Origin: Acidobacteriota bacterium
GTDB lineage: Bacteria > Acidobacteriota > UBA6911 > RPQK01 > JADFOI01
NCBI GenBank assembly: GCA_022545645.1
Contig: JACZQQ010000078.1
Span: 1 to 10,527, forward strand
Direction of reading: 5' to 3'
DNA: 10,527 bases
Position 1 is the first letter of the stretch; each line of letters starts with the position of its first letter. The notes beneath the pieces were generated by a model. The model did no database searches. It saw only the letters and a program-made list of their open reading frames with translations, and was not told the origin of the DNA. The position numbers were made by a program, and so were the translations under genes. Of this stretch, positions 1 to 5,134 are shown piece by piece.

Positions 1-241
1 GCCACTGGAGCAACAGCTTCACTTGATCACCGATGGCAGGACTGGTTTCTGAAATGAAATAACCACCGGCGGCACTGATGTCTTTGGTTTTAACCGCTTT
101 CTCCACCTCTTTCCCTTGAATCTCAAAAGTGACCTTCCCTGTTAAGGGTAAACCCAGCCGAGTGACGGCTCGTCTCTCAACCTCGGGCAGGTTCGAGAAA
201 AGGATGGAACGGTGAACGGATTTCATGCTACTGCGGATCAA
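1..241 (-). CDS. PilZ-domain protein, N-terminal 80 codons (runs off the left edge)
   Basis: PilZ domains bind cyclic di-GMP and transmit the signal to motility, pilus or exopolysaccharide machinery. Both signature motifs are visible: ERRAVTR (residues 22-28, the RxxxR motif) and DISAAG (residues 54-59, the D/NxSxxG motif), at the usual spacing of about 25 to 30 residues. Unlike the two other PilZ proteins in the window, it starts almost directly with the PilZ domain and has no YcgR-type N-terminal domain. The start chosen is TTG at 241, because a perfect AGGAGG lies 7 nt upstream (249-254). The in-frame ATG at 226 has no SD at a usable distance. A CRP-like operator sits at 297-310. The C-terminus is outside the window, so extra domains cannot be excluded. 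Confidence 0.8.
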   Translation of the reverse strand, partial: MIRSSMKSVHRSILFSNLPEVERRAVTRLGLPLTGKVTFEIQGKEVEKAVKTKDISAAGGYFISETSPAIGDQVKLLLQW

Positions 242-248
242 AATTTCT

Positions 249-254
249 CCTCCT
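249..254 (-). promoter_or_regulatory. Shine-Dalgarno deciding a TTG start
   Basis: On the minus strand this reads AGGAGG, followed by a 7-nt spacer and TTG at 241-239. This is the most canonical ribosome binding site in the window, and it places the start of the PilZ gene upstream of its first ATG (226). Confidence 0.65.
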
Positions 255-296
255 GTTGGTTTACCTCTATCATGGATGACCCATTTCATTGGATCT

Positions 297-310
297 GTGA
301 CACCTATCAC
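297..310. promoter_or_regulatory. CRP/FNR-type operator, GTGAC-N4-ATCAC (site 1)
   Basis: The sequence GTGACACCTATCAC, preceded by T and followed by C, fits TGTGA-N6-TCACA except for the last base. It lies 56 bp upstream of the TTG start of the PilZ gene (241, minus). It overlaps no gene and ends 4 bp before the left end of a MITE-like element. Three other sites in the window share all ten fixed bases. A good -10 hexamer on the minus strand is not obvious (ATGATA at 268-273 is the candidate). Confidence 0.5.
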
Positions 311-314
311 CACT

Positions 315-348
315 TTAGTGTCTCGCTCCATAAATACGATGATGTTTG
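315..348 (+). repeat. Left terminal inverted repeat of element 1
   Basis: This arm pairs with 573-606. The mismatches lie at five scattered positions and the central 12 bases (TCCATAAATACG) are identical. Confidence 0.6.
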
Positions 349-572
349 CTGATGGGGCTTGCGAGGGGAGATCAAGAAGCGAGGAGGAGGCGATGCAGGG
401 ACATCGGCGACGACGAGTGACCCGCAAGCGGGTGCCCCGAGATCGTCCGCAACCTCCATCAGCCCGCAGGGTGGCGGCGGGACGGCATCGATTTCTTTGT
501 CGCTCCTCCTCCGCGATGCCACAGACATCGCGTCGTCGCCGCTTCGCGAACTCGACGCCGTCGCGCTCGCCA

Positions 573-606
573 CAAACGTCACCGTATTTATGGAACGAGG
601 CACTTA
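573..606 (-). repeat. Right terminal inverted repeat of element 1
   Basis: This is the inverted partner of 315-348, 29 of 34 identical in reverse complement. Confidence 0.6.
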
Positions 607-675
607 GGCCAAACATGAGCCGGAGCTTCGCTTTCACTTGAAATGGCAGCTAGGAGAGAGATGGGGAGGCAGAGA

Positions 676-698
676 ATTTATGAGTAATCCCGGTTACA
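676..698 (-). repeat. Solo end of repeat family 2, overlapping a stop codon
   Basis: The minus strand reads TAACCGGGATTACTCATAAA from 696. It is nearly the same as the right end of the element at 4325-4533 (TAACCGGGATTATCCATAAA) and similar to the palindrome at 2863-2896. The TAA stop of the PAS gene (696-694) is the first three bases of the repeat, so the repeat boundary and the gene end coincide. I could not find a partner end between 242 and 676. Confidence 0.45.
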
Positions 699-1347
699 GG
701 CTGGTTTGGGATCGCTCGTGATCGGTAATATGGCGAGAAATGCCCTCGGTAGCAATCCAATGACCCGCCTCATCATAAACGGGCACATGGACGCCCTCGC
801 ACCAAACGACTCTGCCATCCTTACGAATCAAGCGGTGAGTCACATTCCCTACATCAGAATTTTGGAGGGCTGACTTCAACCTAGACTGATCCTCAGGATG
901 GATCATCTTTAGAATCAACTCGGGATCGGTATAGAACTCCTCGGGGGTGTAGCCGAGAATGTCCCTGACCACTGGGTTGATGTACTCACAGCCCGGTGGG
1001 ATACGCCTGTAGCGATAGATCAGGACTCTTGCGTTTTCAATCAAAGTCCGAAAGTGGATCTCCGAGGGCCGCAGTTCCTTCTCGACAGGCTCCTTCCGGG
1101 CCCCGTTCTCGCTCACGTCCTGCTTCATCAACTCCACGGTTACTTTGTCAATCGCTTCCTTGACATATCGCTCCGTGAGTACGTTTCGCCGCCGGACTTT
1201 CCCGATAGCATACCGGAAGAGGGTGGTGTGAGAAGGACCCTCCTGACCCATCACTCGATGAAGTTCGCGGCACATTCTTTCCCAGCTCCAAGACGTCCTC
1301 TTCTTGAGCCGGAGGAGTCTCTTGGGAAGTGTTTCCTGTGTCGGCAC
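694..1347 (-). CDS. Small HTH-like plus PAS-domain protein, putative regulator
   Basis: This is a 217-residue soluble protein. The C-terminal half (about 95-213) is a PAS domain with its PAC motif: FRTLIENARVLIYRYRR, then YINPVVRDILGYTPEEF, IHPEDQSRLKSAL, and RLIRKDGRVVWCEGVHVPVYDEAG ending in GISRHITDHE. PAS domains sense ligands, redox state or partner proteins. The first 70 residues (RLKKRTSWSWERMCRELHRV, then GPSHTTLFRYAIGK) are basic and helical and resemble a helix-turn-helix. That assignment is by eye. No kinase, GGDEF or EAL domain is present, so it is probably a one-component transcriptional regulator or an adaptor. The start is GTG at 1347, with AGGAGA 7 nt upstream (1355-1360). A foldable leader (1382-1437) and a perfect 22-bp palindrome (1470-1491) lie upstream and suggest autoregulation. 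Confidence 0.75.
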   Translation of the reverse strand: MPTQETLPKRLLRLKKRTSWSWERMCRELHRVMGQEGPSHTTLFRYAIGKVRRRNVLTERYVKEAIDKVTVELMKQDVSENGARKEPVEKELRPSEIHFRTLIENARVLIYRYRRIPPGCEYINPVVRDILGYTPEEFYTDPELILKMIHPEDQSRLKSALQNSDVGNVTHRLIRKDGRVVWCEGVHVPVYDEAGHWIATEGISRHITDHERSQTSL

Positions 1348-1381
1348 GTTTATCTCTCCTTTCCTTTCGACAGAGTGCGGA

Positions 1382-1437
1382 TGCGGTTCTCGCCCACATT
1401 GAGGGGTATGGTTCGGGTAAAACCCACGAGAACCGCA
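1382..1437 (-). promoter_or_regulatory. Structured leader upstream of the PAS gene
   Basis: An 11-bp perfect stem (1382-1392 with 1427-1437, TGCGGTTCTCG on the plus strand) encloses two smaller hairpins: GGGT-AAA-ACCC (1415-1425), and a CCC/GGG pairing around 1393-1406. The result is a three-way-junction-like fold. It ends 34 nt before the GTG start. It could be an RNA leader element, a DNA operator pair or a transcription barrier. It matches no riboswitch class I recognise. Confidence 0.4.
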
Positions 1438-1469
1438 CCCTCATCTTATGATGTCGATCCAAGCGCTGT

Positions 1470-1491
1470 AAACTGTCAATATTGACAGTTT
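1470..1491. promoter_or_regulatory. Perfect 22-bp palindrome, probable operator
   Basis: The half-site AAACTGTCAAT is followed immediately by its exact reverse complement, with no spacer. The core TGTCAATATTGACA places a TTGACA -35-like hexamer on both strands (minus: 1474-1479; plus: 1482-1487). No good -10 is found at 16 to 18 bp on either strand. The position, 123 bp upstream of the GTG start of the PAS gene, suits an operator for a homodimeric repressor, perhaps the HTH-PAS protein itself. Confidence 0.5.
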
Positions 1492-1583
1492 TGGAGTAAA
1501 AAAAATGCAGTTTGGATGATCTGCCATCCCTCTGTGGACGAAAGACTGGATTGCGTTGGTTCTGGGCAGAGTAAGCCACTTTT

Positions 1584-1603
1584 GGGCGCACGGCTGTGCG
1601 CCC
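1584..1603. repeat. Perfect 8-bp hairpin downstream of msrAB
   Basis: GGGCGCAC (1584-1591), loop GGCT, then GTGCGCCC (1596-1603). It lies 21 bp beyond the stop of the MsrA-MsrB gene. No T-tract follows on either strand, so it is not a canonical intrinsic terminator. It resembles REP-type hairpins or a 3' stabilising structure. A second stem (1613-1621 with 1635-1643, CCTCAGCCT) spans the stop codon itself. Confidence 0.45.
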
Positions 1604-1624
1604 CTGCAACGGCCTCAGCCTCAA

Positions 1625-2734
1625 TTACTTGAACAGGCTGAGGTACTCCTCATGACCTTCCTCTTCCAGACGATCCTTGGGGACAAAGCGGAGGGCCGCC
1701 GAGTTGATGCAGTACCTCAGACCGGTCGGTGCCGGGCCGTCTGTAAAGAGGTGACCCAGATGGGAATCGGCAAGTTCGCTGCGCACCTCGGTTCGAACCG
1801 AAAAGAAGCTCCGGTCTTCCTTTTCCACAATACTCTGCGGATTCAGGGGCTTTGTGAAACTGGGCCAGCCCGTACCGGAAACGAACTTGTCCGTAGAGCT
1901 AAACAGAGGTTCTCCGCTGACCACATCGACATAGATTCCCTCGGCCTTATTGTCCCAGTATTCATTGCGAAAGGGAGATTCGGTAGCATCTTCCTGGGTA
2001 ACCTGGTACTGAAGCTGGGTCAGTCGGGCCTTTAACGTAGCCTCATCGGGAGTTCTGTATTCCGTTTCTGATTTCGAACGGGTCTCAATGACCTGAAAGT
2101 CCTCCTTGTCTTTCCAGACTTTTTCCAGGAACTGGTCGCGCCCGGAGTTGTATCGGTAGAAGCGATAACGGATGGGATGATTCTTGTAGTAGTCCTGATG
2201 GTACTCTTCCGCTTCGTAGAACTCCTTGAGGGGTCTGATTTCGGTCACGATCGGCTGATCGAAGATGGCGGATGAGGCAAGTGCCTGCCTGGACTCTTCC
2301 GCAATCTGCCTTTGGCTCTCATCATGATAGAAAATGGCGGTTCGATAGTGGCGACCGCGATCCACAAACTGCCCTTCATCATCGGTAGGATCCACATGCT
2401 TCCAGAACACATTCAGGATCTGGGCATAGCTGATCTGCCTGGGATCGAACGTCACTTGAACCGCTTCCACATGGCCGGTGCTCCCTGAGGAAACTTGCGG
2501 GTAGGTCGGATTCCGCTCCTCTCCGCCTGCATACCCGGAAATCGCCTTTGTGACTCCCGCTACCTTCTCGAAATCTGCCTCCACACACCAAAAGCAGCCG
2601 CCTGCCAAGGTGGCAATGGCTTTGTCTTCCGGAGCTGTTCCTTCGGCCTCGGTCGAGGTAGCCGATGTCGACCGATTCTGAGCAAAAAGGGCGACCAGAA
2701 GAAGGGGTGCAGCAATTACAAGAACATACTTCAT
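1625..2734 (-). CDS. msrAB: Exported bifunctional methionine sulfoxide reductase MsrA-MsrB
   Basis: The enzyme reduces both diastereomers of methionine sulfoxide in oxidised proteins. Residues 1-20 form a signal peptide or anchor (MKYVLVIAAPLLLVALFAQN), so it acts outside the cytoplasm. MsrA (about 38-200) carries the active site GGCFWCVEADF, with catalytic Cys47, and the GYAGG and GHVEAVQVTFDP motifs. MsrB (about 225-362) carries FRNEYWDN, GIYVDVVSGEPLF, GWPSF, the HLGHLF motif and the catalytic RYCINS (Cys342). There are only three cysteines in 369 residues (47, 50 and 342). The zinc CxxC pairs of one MsrB subclass are missing. The usual SGCGWPSF resolving cysteine is Thr288, so recycling probably uses direct reduction by a partner. 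AAGGAG at 2744-2749 lies 9 nt before the ATG. Confidence 0.95.
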   Translation of the reverse strand: MKYVLVIAAPLLLVALFAQNRSTSATSTEAEGTAPEDKAIATLAGGCFWCVEADFEKVAGVTKAISGYAGGEERNPTYPQVSSGSTGHVEAVQVTFDPRQISYAQILNVFWKHVDPTDDEGQFVDRGRHYRTAIFYHDESQRQIAEESRQALASSAIFDQPIVTEIRPLKEFYEAEEYHQDYYKNHPIRYRFYRYNSGRDQFLEKVWKDKEDFQVIETRSKSETEYRTPDEATLKARLTQLQYQVTQEDATESPFRNEYWDNKAEGIYVDVVSGEPLFSSTDKFVSGTGWPSFTKPLNPQSIVEKEDRSFFSVRTEVRSELADSHLGHLFTDGPAPTGLRYCINSAALRFVPKDRLEEEGHEEYLSLFK

Positions 2735-2862
2735 GAGGTTGGACTCCTTAAATGGTTTGATCGGTTGTCTGTGAAAGAAAGCCGCGAGTCATTCCTCCAT
2801 TCATCTAGATGCCCGACCGGTGAGGAAGTTCCCTGAAAATCAAAAAAAGGAACAGGTGCTTT

Positions 2863-2896
2863 GGTTAGCCTGGATTATACATAATCCGGGCTAGCC
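2863..2896. repeat. Near-perfect 34-bp palindrome of repeat family 2
   Basis: A 16-bp stem (2863-2878 with 2881-2896, two G-T positions) has only 2 nt between the arms. Each arm (GGTTAGCCTGGATTAT, and GGCTAGCCCGGATTAT on the minus strand) matches the ends of the element at 4325-4533 (TAGCCGGGAATATGCATA). It therefore looks like two element ends joined without a body. The minus-strand TATAAT at 2874-2879 lies inside it, upstream of msrAB. The rest of 2735-2921 shows no gene. Confidence 0.6.
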
Positions 2897-2921
2897 GAAA
2901 TACCCTAGTTTTTACGGGTTT

Positions 2922-4157
2922 TCAGGCGACTGCCCAAGCAGAGGTGTGAATAAGAGAGTTCTGAATGGACGGCTTCTGAATCGCCACAATTTCATCGAGC
3001 CTTGTAAAAAACACGTCCACGATGCGCGGGTCAAATTGCGTGCTCCGTCCTTCTCTTAAAAGCCGGTAGGCTTCCTGGGTAGAGAAAGCTTCCCTGTAGG
3101 GCCGCTGGGTGGTAATCGCATCAAAGACATCGGCCACCGCACAGATCCGCCCCAAAAGCGGAATATCTTCTCCCGCCAGTCCCTTGGGGTATCCGCTCCC
3201 GTCCCATCTCTCGTGGTGGGATAAGGCAATCGTCCGGCCTGCCTGCATGAGTTCTGAGGAAGAGCCACTGAGCATGTGCCCACCCATGGTGGTATGTTGC
3301 TTCATAATATCCCATTCATGAGCATCCAGCTTAGACGGTTTGAGAAGAATAGCATCGGGGATACCGATCTTGCCCACATCATGCATCTGGCTGCCGTGAA
3401 GGACGATATCCACTTCTGCGGGCGATAGGCACAGGCCGCCAGCCAGAATGGCGCTATAGCGACTCATGCGCTTAACGTGTAACGCCGTGTCCTTGTCCTT
3501 ATATGCGGCCACGATCGCCAACCGCTGAACGGTATCGAAAAAAGCCCGTTCGGTACGTCGATTGGCCTCAACCAGGTCCTCAAACAACTGTCTGTTGGTG
3601 AGTGCCACTGCCGCCTGAGAAGCCAAGGAAGCAATCGAGTCCACACTTTGCGGATCGAAAGAGACCACCAGGTTGCCTTTCGGATCTCTCGCATTGAGGA
3701 GTTGCAAAACGCCGATAACGTCATCCTCATGACTTTTCATGGGAATCACCAGCATGGATTGAGAACGATAGCCGGTACGATCATCGTATATTCTTGCACC
3801 GGTAAAATCGAAACCCTCCGCCTCGTAAAGGTCGGGGACATTGACGATCTTCTCCGTTAGTGCGACGTAGGAGGAGACATTGGCATGGTTGGGTTGTCCA
3901 GTATTGAAAAGAGGCACAGGGGGTAAGGTGATCTCCACTCCAGTGGTTCCGCCCATCCTCATATTCATGGTGTCGTTCTGTAAAATCTCAAATCGAAGCT
4001 GCATCTTCGGCTTGTCGATCAGGTAGAGTGTGCCGCCATCGGCACAGGTAAGGCTTCTCGCCTCATCCACAATAATTTCAAGAAGTTTGTTGATGTCTTT
4101 TTCGGTAGACAGGGCGATGCCAATTTGTGCCAGCTTTTTGAAGTGACTCGAGTTCAT
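2922..4157 (-). CDS. GAF plus HD-GYP protein, predicted cyclic-di-GMP phosphodiesterase
   Basis: The protein has 411 residues from ATG 4157 and no membrane segment. An N-terminal GAF domain (about 10-190; AQIGIALSTEKDINKLLEIIVDEA, GGTLYLID, SMLVIPMKSHEDDVIGVLQLLNA) is a small-molecule sensor. The HD-GYP domain (about 205-390) has the conserved His227, the HD pair in MHDVGKIGIPDAIL (259-260), SHHERWDGSGYPKGL (HHE 314-316, GYP 322-324) and GRICAVADVFDAITTQRPYR. All the metal-ligand motifs I know are present, so it is probably active and degrades c-di-GMP. The start is ATG 4157, with GGAAG 5 nt upstream. The longer GTG start at 4244 is rejected because it lies inside a CRP-like operator. The region just upstream contains three copies of the SD-plus-start sequence. 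Confidence 0.93.
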   Translation of the reverse strand: MNSSHFKKLAQIGIALSTEKDINKLLEIIVDEARSLTCADGGTLYLIDKPKMQLRFEILQNDTMNMRMGGTTGVEITLPPVPLFNTGQPNHANVSSYVALTEKIVNVPDLYEAEGFDFTGARIYDDRTGYRSQSMLVIPMKSHEDDVIGVLQLLNARDPKGNLVVSFDPQSVDSIASLASQAAVALTNRQLFEDLVEANRRTERAFFDTVQRLAIVAAYKDKDTALHVKRMSRYSAILAGGLCLSPAEVDIVLHGSQMHDVGKIGIPDAILLKPSKLDAHEWDIMKQHTTMGGHMLSGSSSELMQAGRTIALSHHERWDGSGYPKGLAGEDIPLLGRICAVADVFDAITTQRPYREAFSTQEAYRLLREGRSTQFDPRIVDVFFTRLDEIVAIQKPSIQNSLIHTSAWAVA

Positions 4158-4198
4158 TATGGCTTCCGGATTATGGCTTCCTTCCTTATTATGGCTTC
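4156..4198 (-). repeat. Triplicated SD-plus-start-codon sequence before the HD-GYP gene
   Basis: The 11-mer GAAGCCATAAT occurs three times on the minus strand (4198-4188, 4180-4170, 4166-4156). It is followed by A, C and G respectively, so only the copy nearest the gene completes ATG. The repeats are 14 and 18 bp apart, so two of the copies are non-initiating. It looks like local duplication of the ribosome binding site. Confidence 0.6.
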
Positions 4199-4230
4199 TT
4201 AAGGATGCCCACTTTGCTTTTCCGCTTTTG

Positions 4231-4244
4231 GTGACGGTGATCAC
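4231..4244. promoter_or_regulatory. CRP/FNR-type operator, GTGAC-N4-ATCAC (site 2)
   Basis: GTGACGGTGATCAC, followed by A, so the full TGTGA-N6-TCACC is read on the minus strand. The centre is 80 bp upstream of the HD-GYP ATG (4157). A -10 at the class II distance would fall near 4202-4207, where the minus strand reads CATCCT, a poor match. The site could instead act at another distance or as a repressor site. Confidence 0.5.
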
Positions 4245-4324
4245 ACATTTTCAAAATTGCTCGAGGCAGCCGCTAAACAACAAAGGGTAGTTTTCCGGGG
4301 CAAAATCCCCCACGGCGGCCTTAT

Positions 4325-4533
4325 CTAGCCGGGAATATGCATAGGTTTTCGTGACGAAGTGCCGCAGGCGCCGCGATGACGAGGCATGGGAGGGCACCCG
4401 CTGCGGGTCGGGCCCCGCAGGCGTACTCGTGCAGTACGCCGAGGAGCCCTAGGAACTACAACGCAGTCGGTGCGCAGCGCACGCTGGATGATTGCGGCAC
4501 TGCAGTAGAAAATTTATGGATAATCCCGGTTAA
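4325..4533. mobile_element. MITE-like element 2, about 209 bp, multi-hairpin
   Basis: The ends are inverted: TAGCCGGGAATATGCATA (4326-4343) against TAACCGGGATTATCCATA (minus strand, 4532-4515), 15 of 18 identical. Inside, GTGCCGCA (4359-4366) pairs with TGCGGCAC (4493-4500). Three compact hairpins follow: ACCCGC-T-GCGGGT (4396-4408), GGCGTAC/GTACGCC (4420-4440) and GTGCGC-A-GCGCAC (4470-4482). The body is GC-rich between AT-rich ends and encodes nothing. It separates the divergent HD-GYP gene and the small gene at 4578. The ordered hairpins give a cloverleaf-like layout, so a transposable repeat or a structured RNA derived from one are both possible. Confidence 0.55.
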
Positions 4534-4577
4534 TTGCCTTTGCGCCTCTACTCAGGCATTGTGGACCCAAACCAGCC

Positions 4578-4898
4578 ATGCTTTATCGGATTCGTGCGAA
4601 AATCATCGAAGAGAAGTCGGCTGAATTCCTGGAAAAGCTGATGGATGGCTCCATTGAGCAGCAAAGACCTGATGGTCAGGAGATTGTGGCCTCGATGAAA
4701 CGGGCCAAGATCACTGCCCCGGGTGTGATTGAGTGGTCTGAAACTTGCTACTGCCCTACTCCTCTGGCCCATGAGAGAGAAACGGTTTACGACCACTTCC
4801 TCTCAGAGATCCAAACTGAGGAAATCCGATCAGAAGCGGACATCAGAGGGGAGTCCTTCTGGGACTACCTGGTGGGATCCCGGCAGCAAGCCGGGTAA
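4578..4898 (+). CDS. Small conserved-type hypothetical protein (106 aa)
   Basis: This is an acidic soluble protein with no signal peptide or membrane segment. It has a well-structured composition: LYRIRAKIIEEKSAEFLEKL, then RPDGQEIVASMKRAKI, then WSETCYCPTPLAHERETVYDHF, and a C-terminal GESFWDYLVG. The RPDG-EIVASM and CPTPLxHERETVYD blocks look familiar as a conserved bacterial protein without known function, but I cannot name a family. There is no good SD before the ATG. A -10-like GATAAT (4519-4524) lies inside the end of the neighbouring repeat element and might drive it. It has no partner gene in the same direction within 700 bp, so it is probably monocistronic. Confidence 0.7.
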   Translation: MLYRIRAKIIEEKSAEFLEKLMDGSIEQQRPDGQEIVASMKRAKITAPGVIEWSETCYCPTPLAHERETVYDHFLSEIQTEEIRSEADIRGESFWDYLVGSRQQAG

Positions 4899-5014
4899 AC
4901 AGGAATCCCAAACCGCCTTCAGAGGTGCAGTAATCAAGAGAGAATATAAATATAACTGCTTATTTATCCATAAGTTAGTTAGATTGACTCAGGGGTGATA
5001 AGAGATTTTTTCCG

Positions 5015-5061
5015 ACTTGTGACAGTCATCACAAGTTTCCTGTCCCCTGGGGACGTATACT
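5015..5061 (+). promoter_or_regulatory. CRP-type promoter: operator site 3 plus TATACT -10
   Basis: The operator arms ACTTGTGA (5015-5022) and TCACAAGT (5029-5036) are perfect inverted repeats flanking a 6-bp spacer, an excellent TGTGA-N6-TCACA site. The core 5019-5032 is identical in all 14 bases, including the spacer, to site 4 (6764-6777). TATACT (5056-5061) is a 5/6 -10 hexamer. It predicts a transcription start at about 5067-5068, which puts the operator centre (5025.5) near -42, the class II activator position. The region downstream has no good ORF for 540 bp. Confidence 0.6.
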
Positions 5062-5067
5062 GCCCTC

Positions 5068-5134
5068 GATCGGTTTGTTACCTCCCTCAGGGCCTGTCGG
5101 TTGAGTGCCTCAACCTTCAGGCCCCTACCTTTTT
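5068..5134 (+). ncRNA. Candidate short RNA from the CRP-type promoter, ending in a terminator-like hairpin
   Basis: The predicted start is near 5068. A single-stranded, pyrimidine-rich stretch (GTTACCTCCCTC, 5077-5088) is followed by a hairpin: GGGCCTG (5090-5096) pairs with CAGGCCC (5118-5124), and GGTTGAG (5099-5105) with CTCAACC (5109-5115), with a TC/TT internal loop and a TGC apical loop. TTTTT follows at 5130-5134. The T-run starts 5 nt after the stem, so it is not a textbook terminator. CCTCCCT could pair with purine-rich ribosome binding sites. The same RNA could instead be the start of a long pilin leader with attenuation. Confidence 0.35.
5090..5134 (+). terminator. Terminator-like hairpin, 14 bp in two helices, plus T5
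   Basis: Two perfect 7-bp helices (GC-rich outer, mixed inner) are separated by a 2x2 internal loop, then CTACC and TTTTT. It lies only about 22 nt after the predicted transcript start, so it could limit or attenuate transcription from the CRP-type promoter. Confidence 0.4.

Larger units (their letters stand above)
315..606. mobile_element. MITE-like element 1, 292 bp with 34-bp terminal inverted repeats
   Basis: The left end (315-348) and the reverse complement of the right end (573-606) match at 29 of 34 positions, sharing the core TCCATAAATACG. The interior is GC-rich, with small hairpins such as ACCCGC-AA-GCGGGT at 420-433, and complementary blocks (GAGGAGGAG, GGCGACGACG) on both sides. 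No transposase is encoded. Long open frames on both strands (for example 307-603 minus) reflect GC-rich, stop-poor repeat sequence and look non-genic. No clear target-site duplication is visible at the ends as I place them. A non-autonomous element mobilised in trans is the best reading. A structured RNA gene flanked by repeats is an alternative. Confidence 0.6.

Noticed and set aside
225..641. Open frames on both strands (225-641 plus, 359-607 plus, 307-603 minus)
   Set aside because: They lie within or across the inverted-repeat element, have low-complexity Arg/Ser/Ala-rich translations and no SD, and are open because the repeat is GC-rich and stop-poor.
1584..1603. Intrinsic terminator of msrAB
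   Set aside because: The hairpin is perfect, but the minus strand continues with AAAA and not a T-tract. It is kept as a hairpin repeat only.
1054..1624. Frames 1054-1485 plus and 1148-1624 minus
   Set aside because: Both overlap the PAS gene or its structured upstream region in other frames and have no protein-like pattern.
4158..4244. Longer HD-GYP start at GTG 4244
   Set aside because: The extension is encoded by the triplicated SD sequence and the CRP-like operator, and has no SD of its own. ATG 4157 starts just before the GAF domain.
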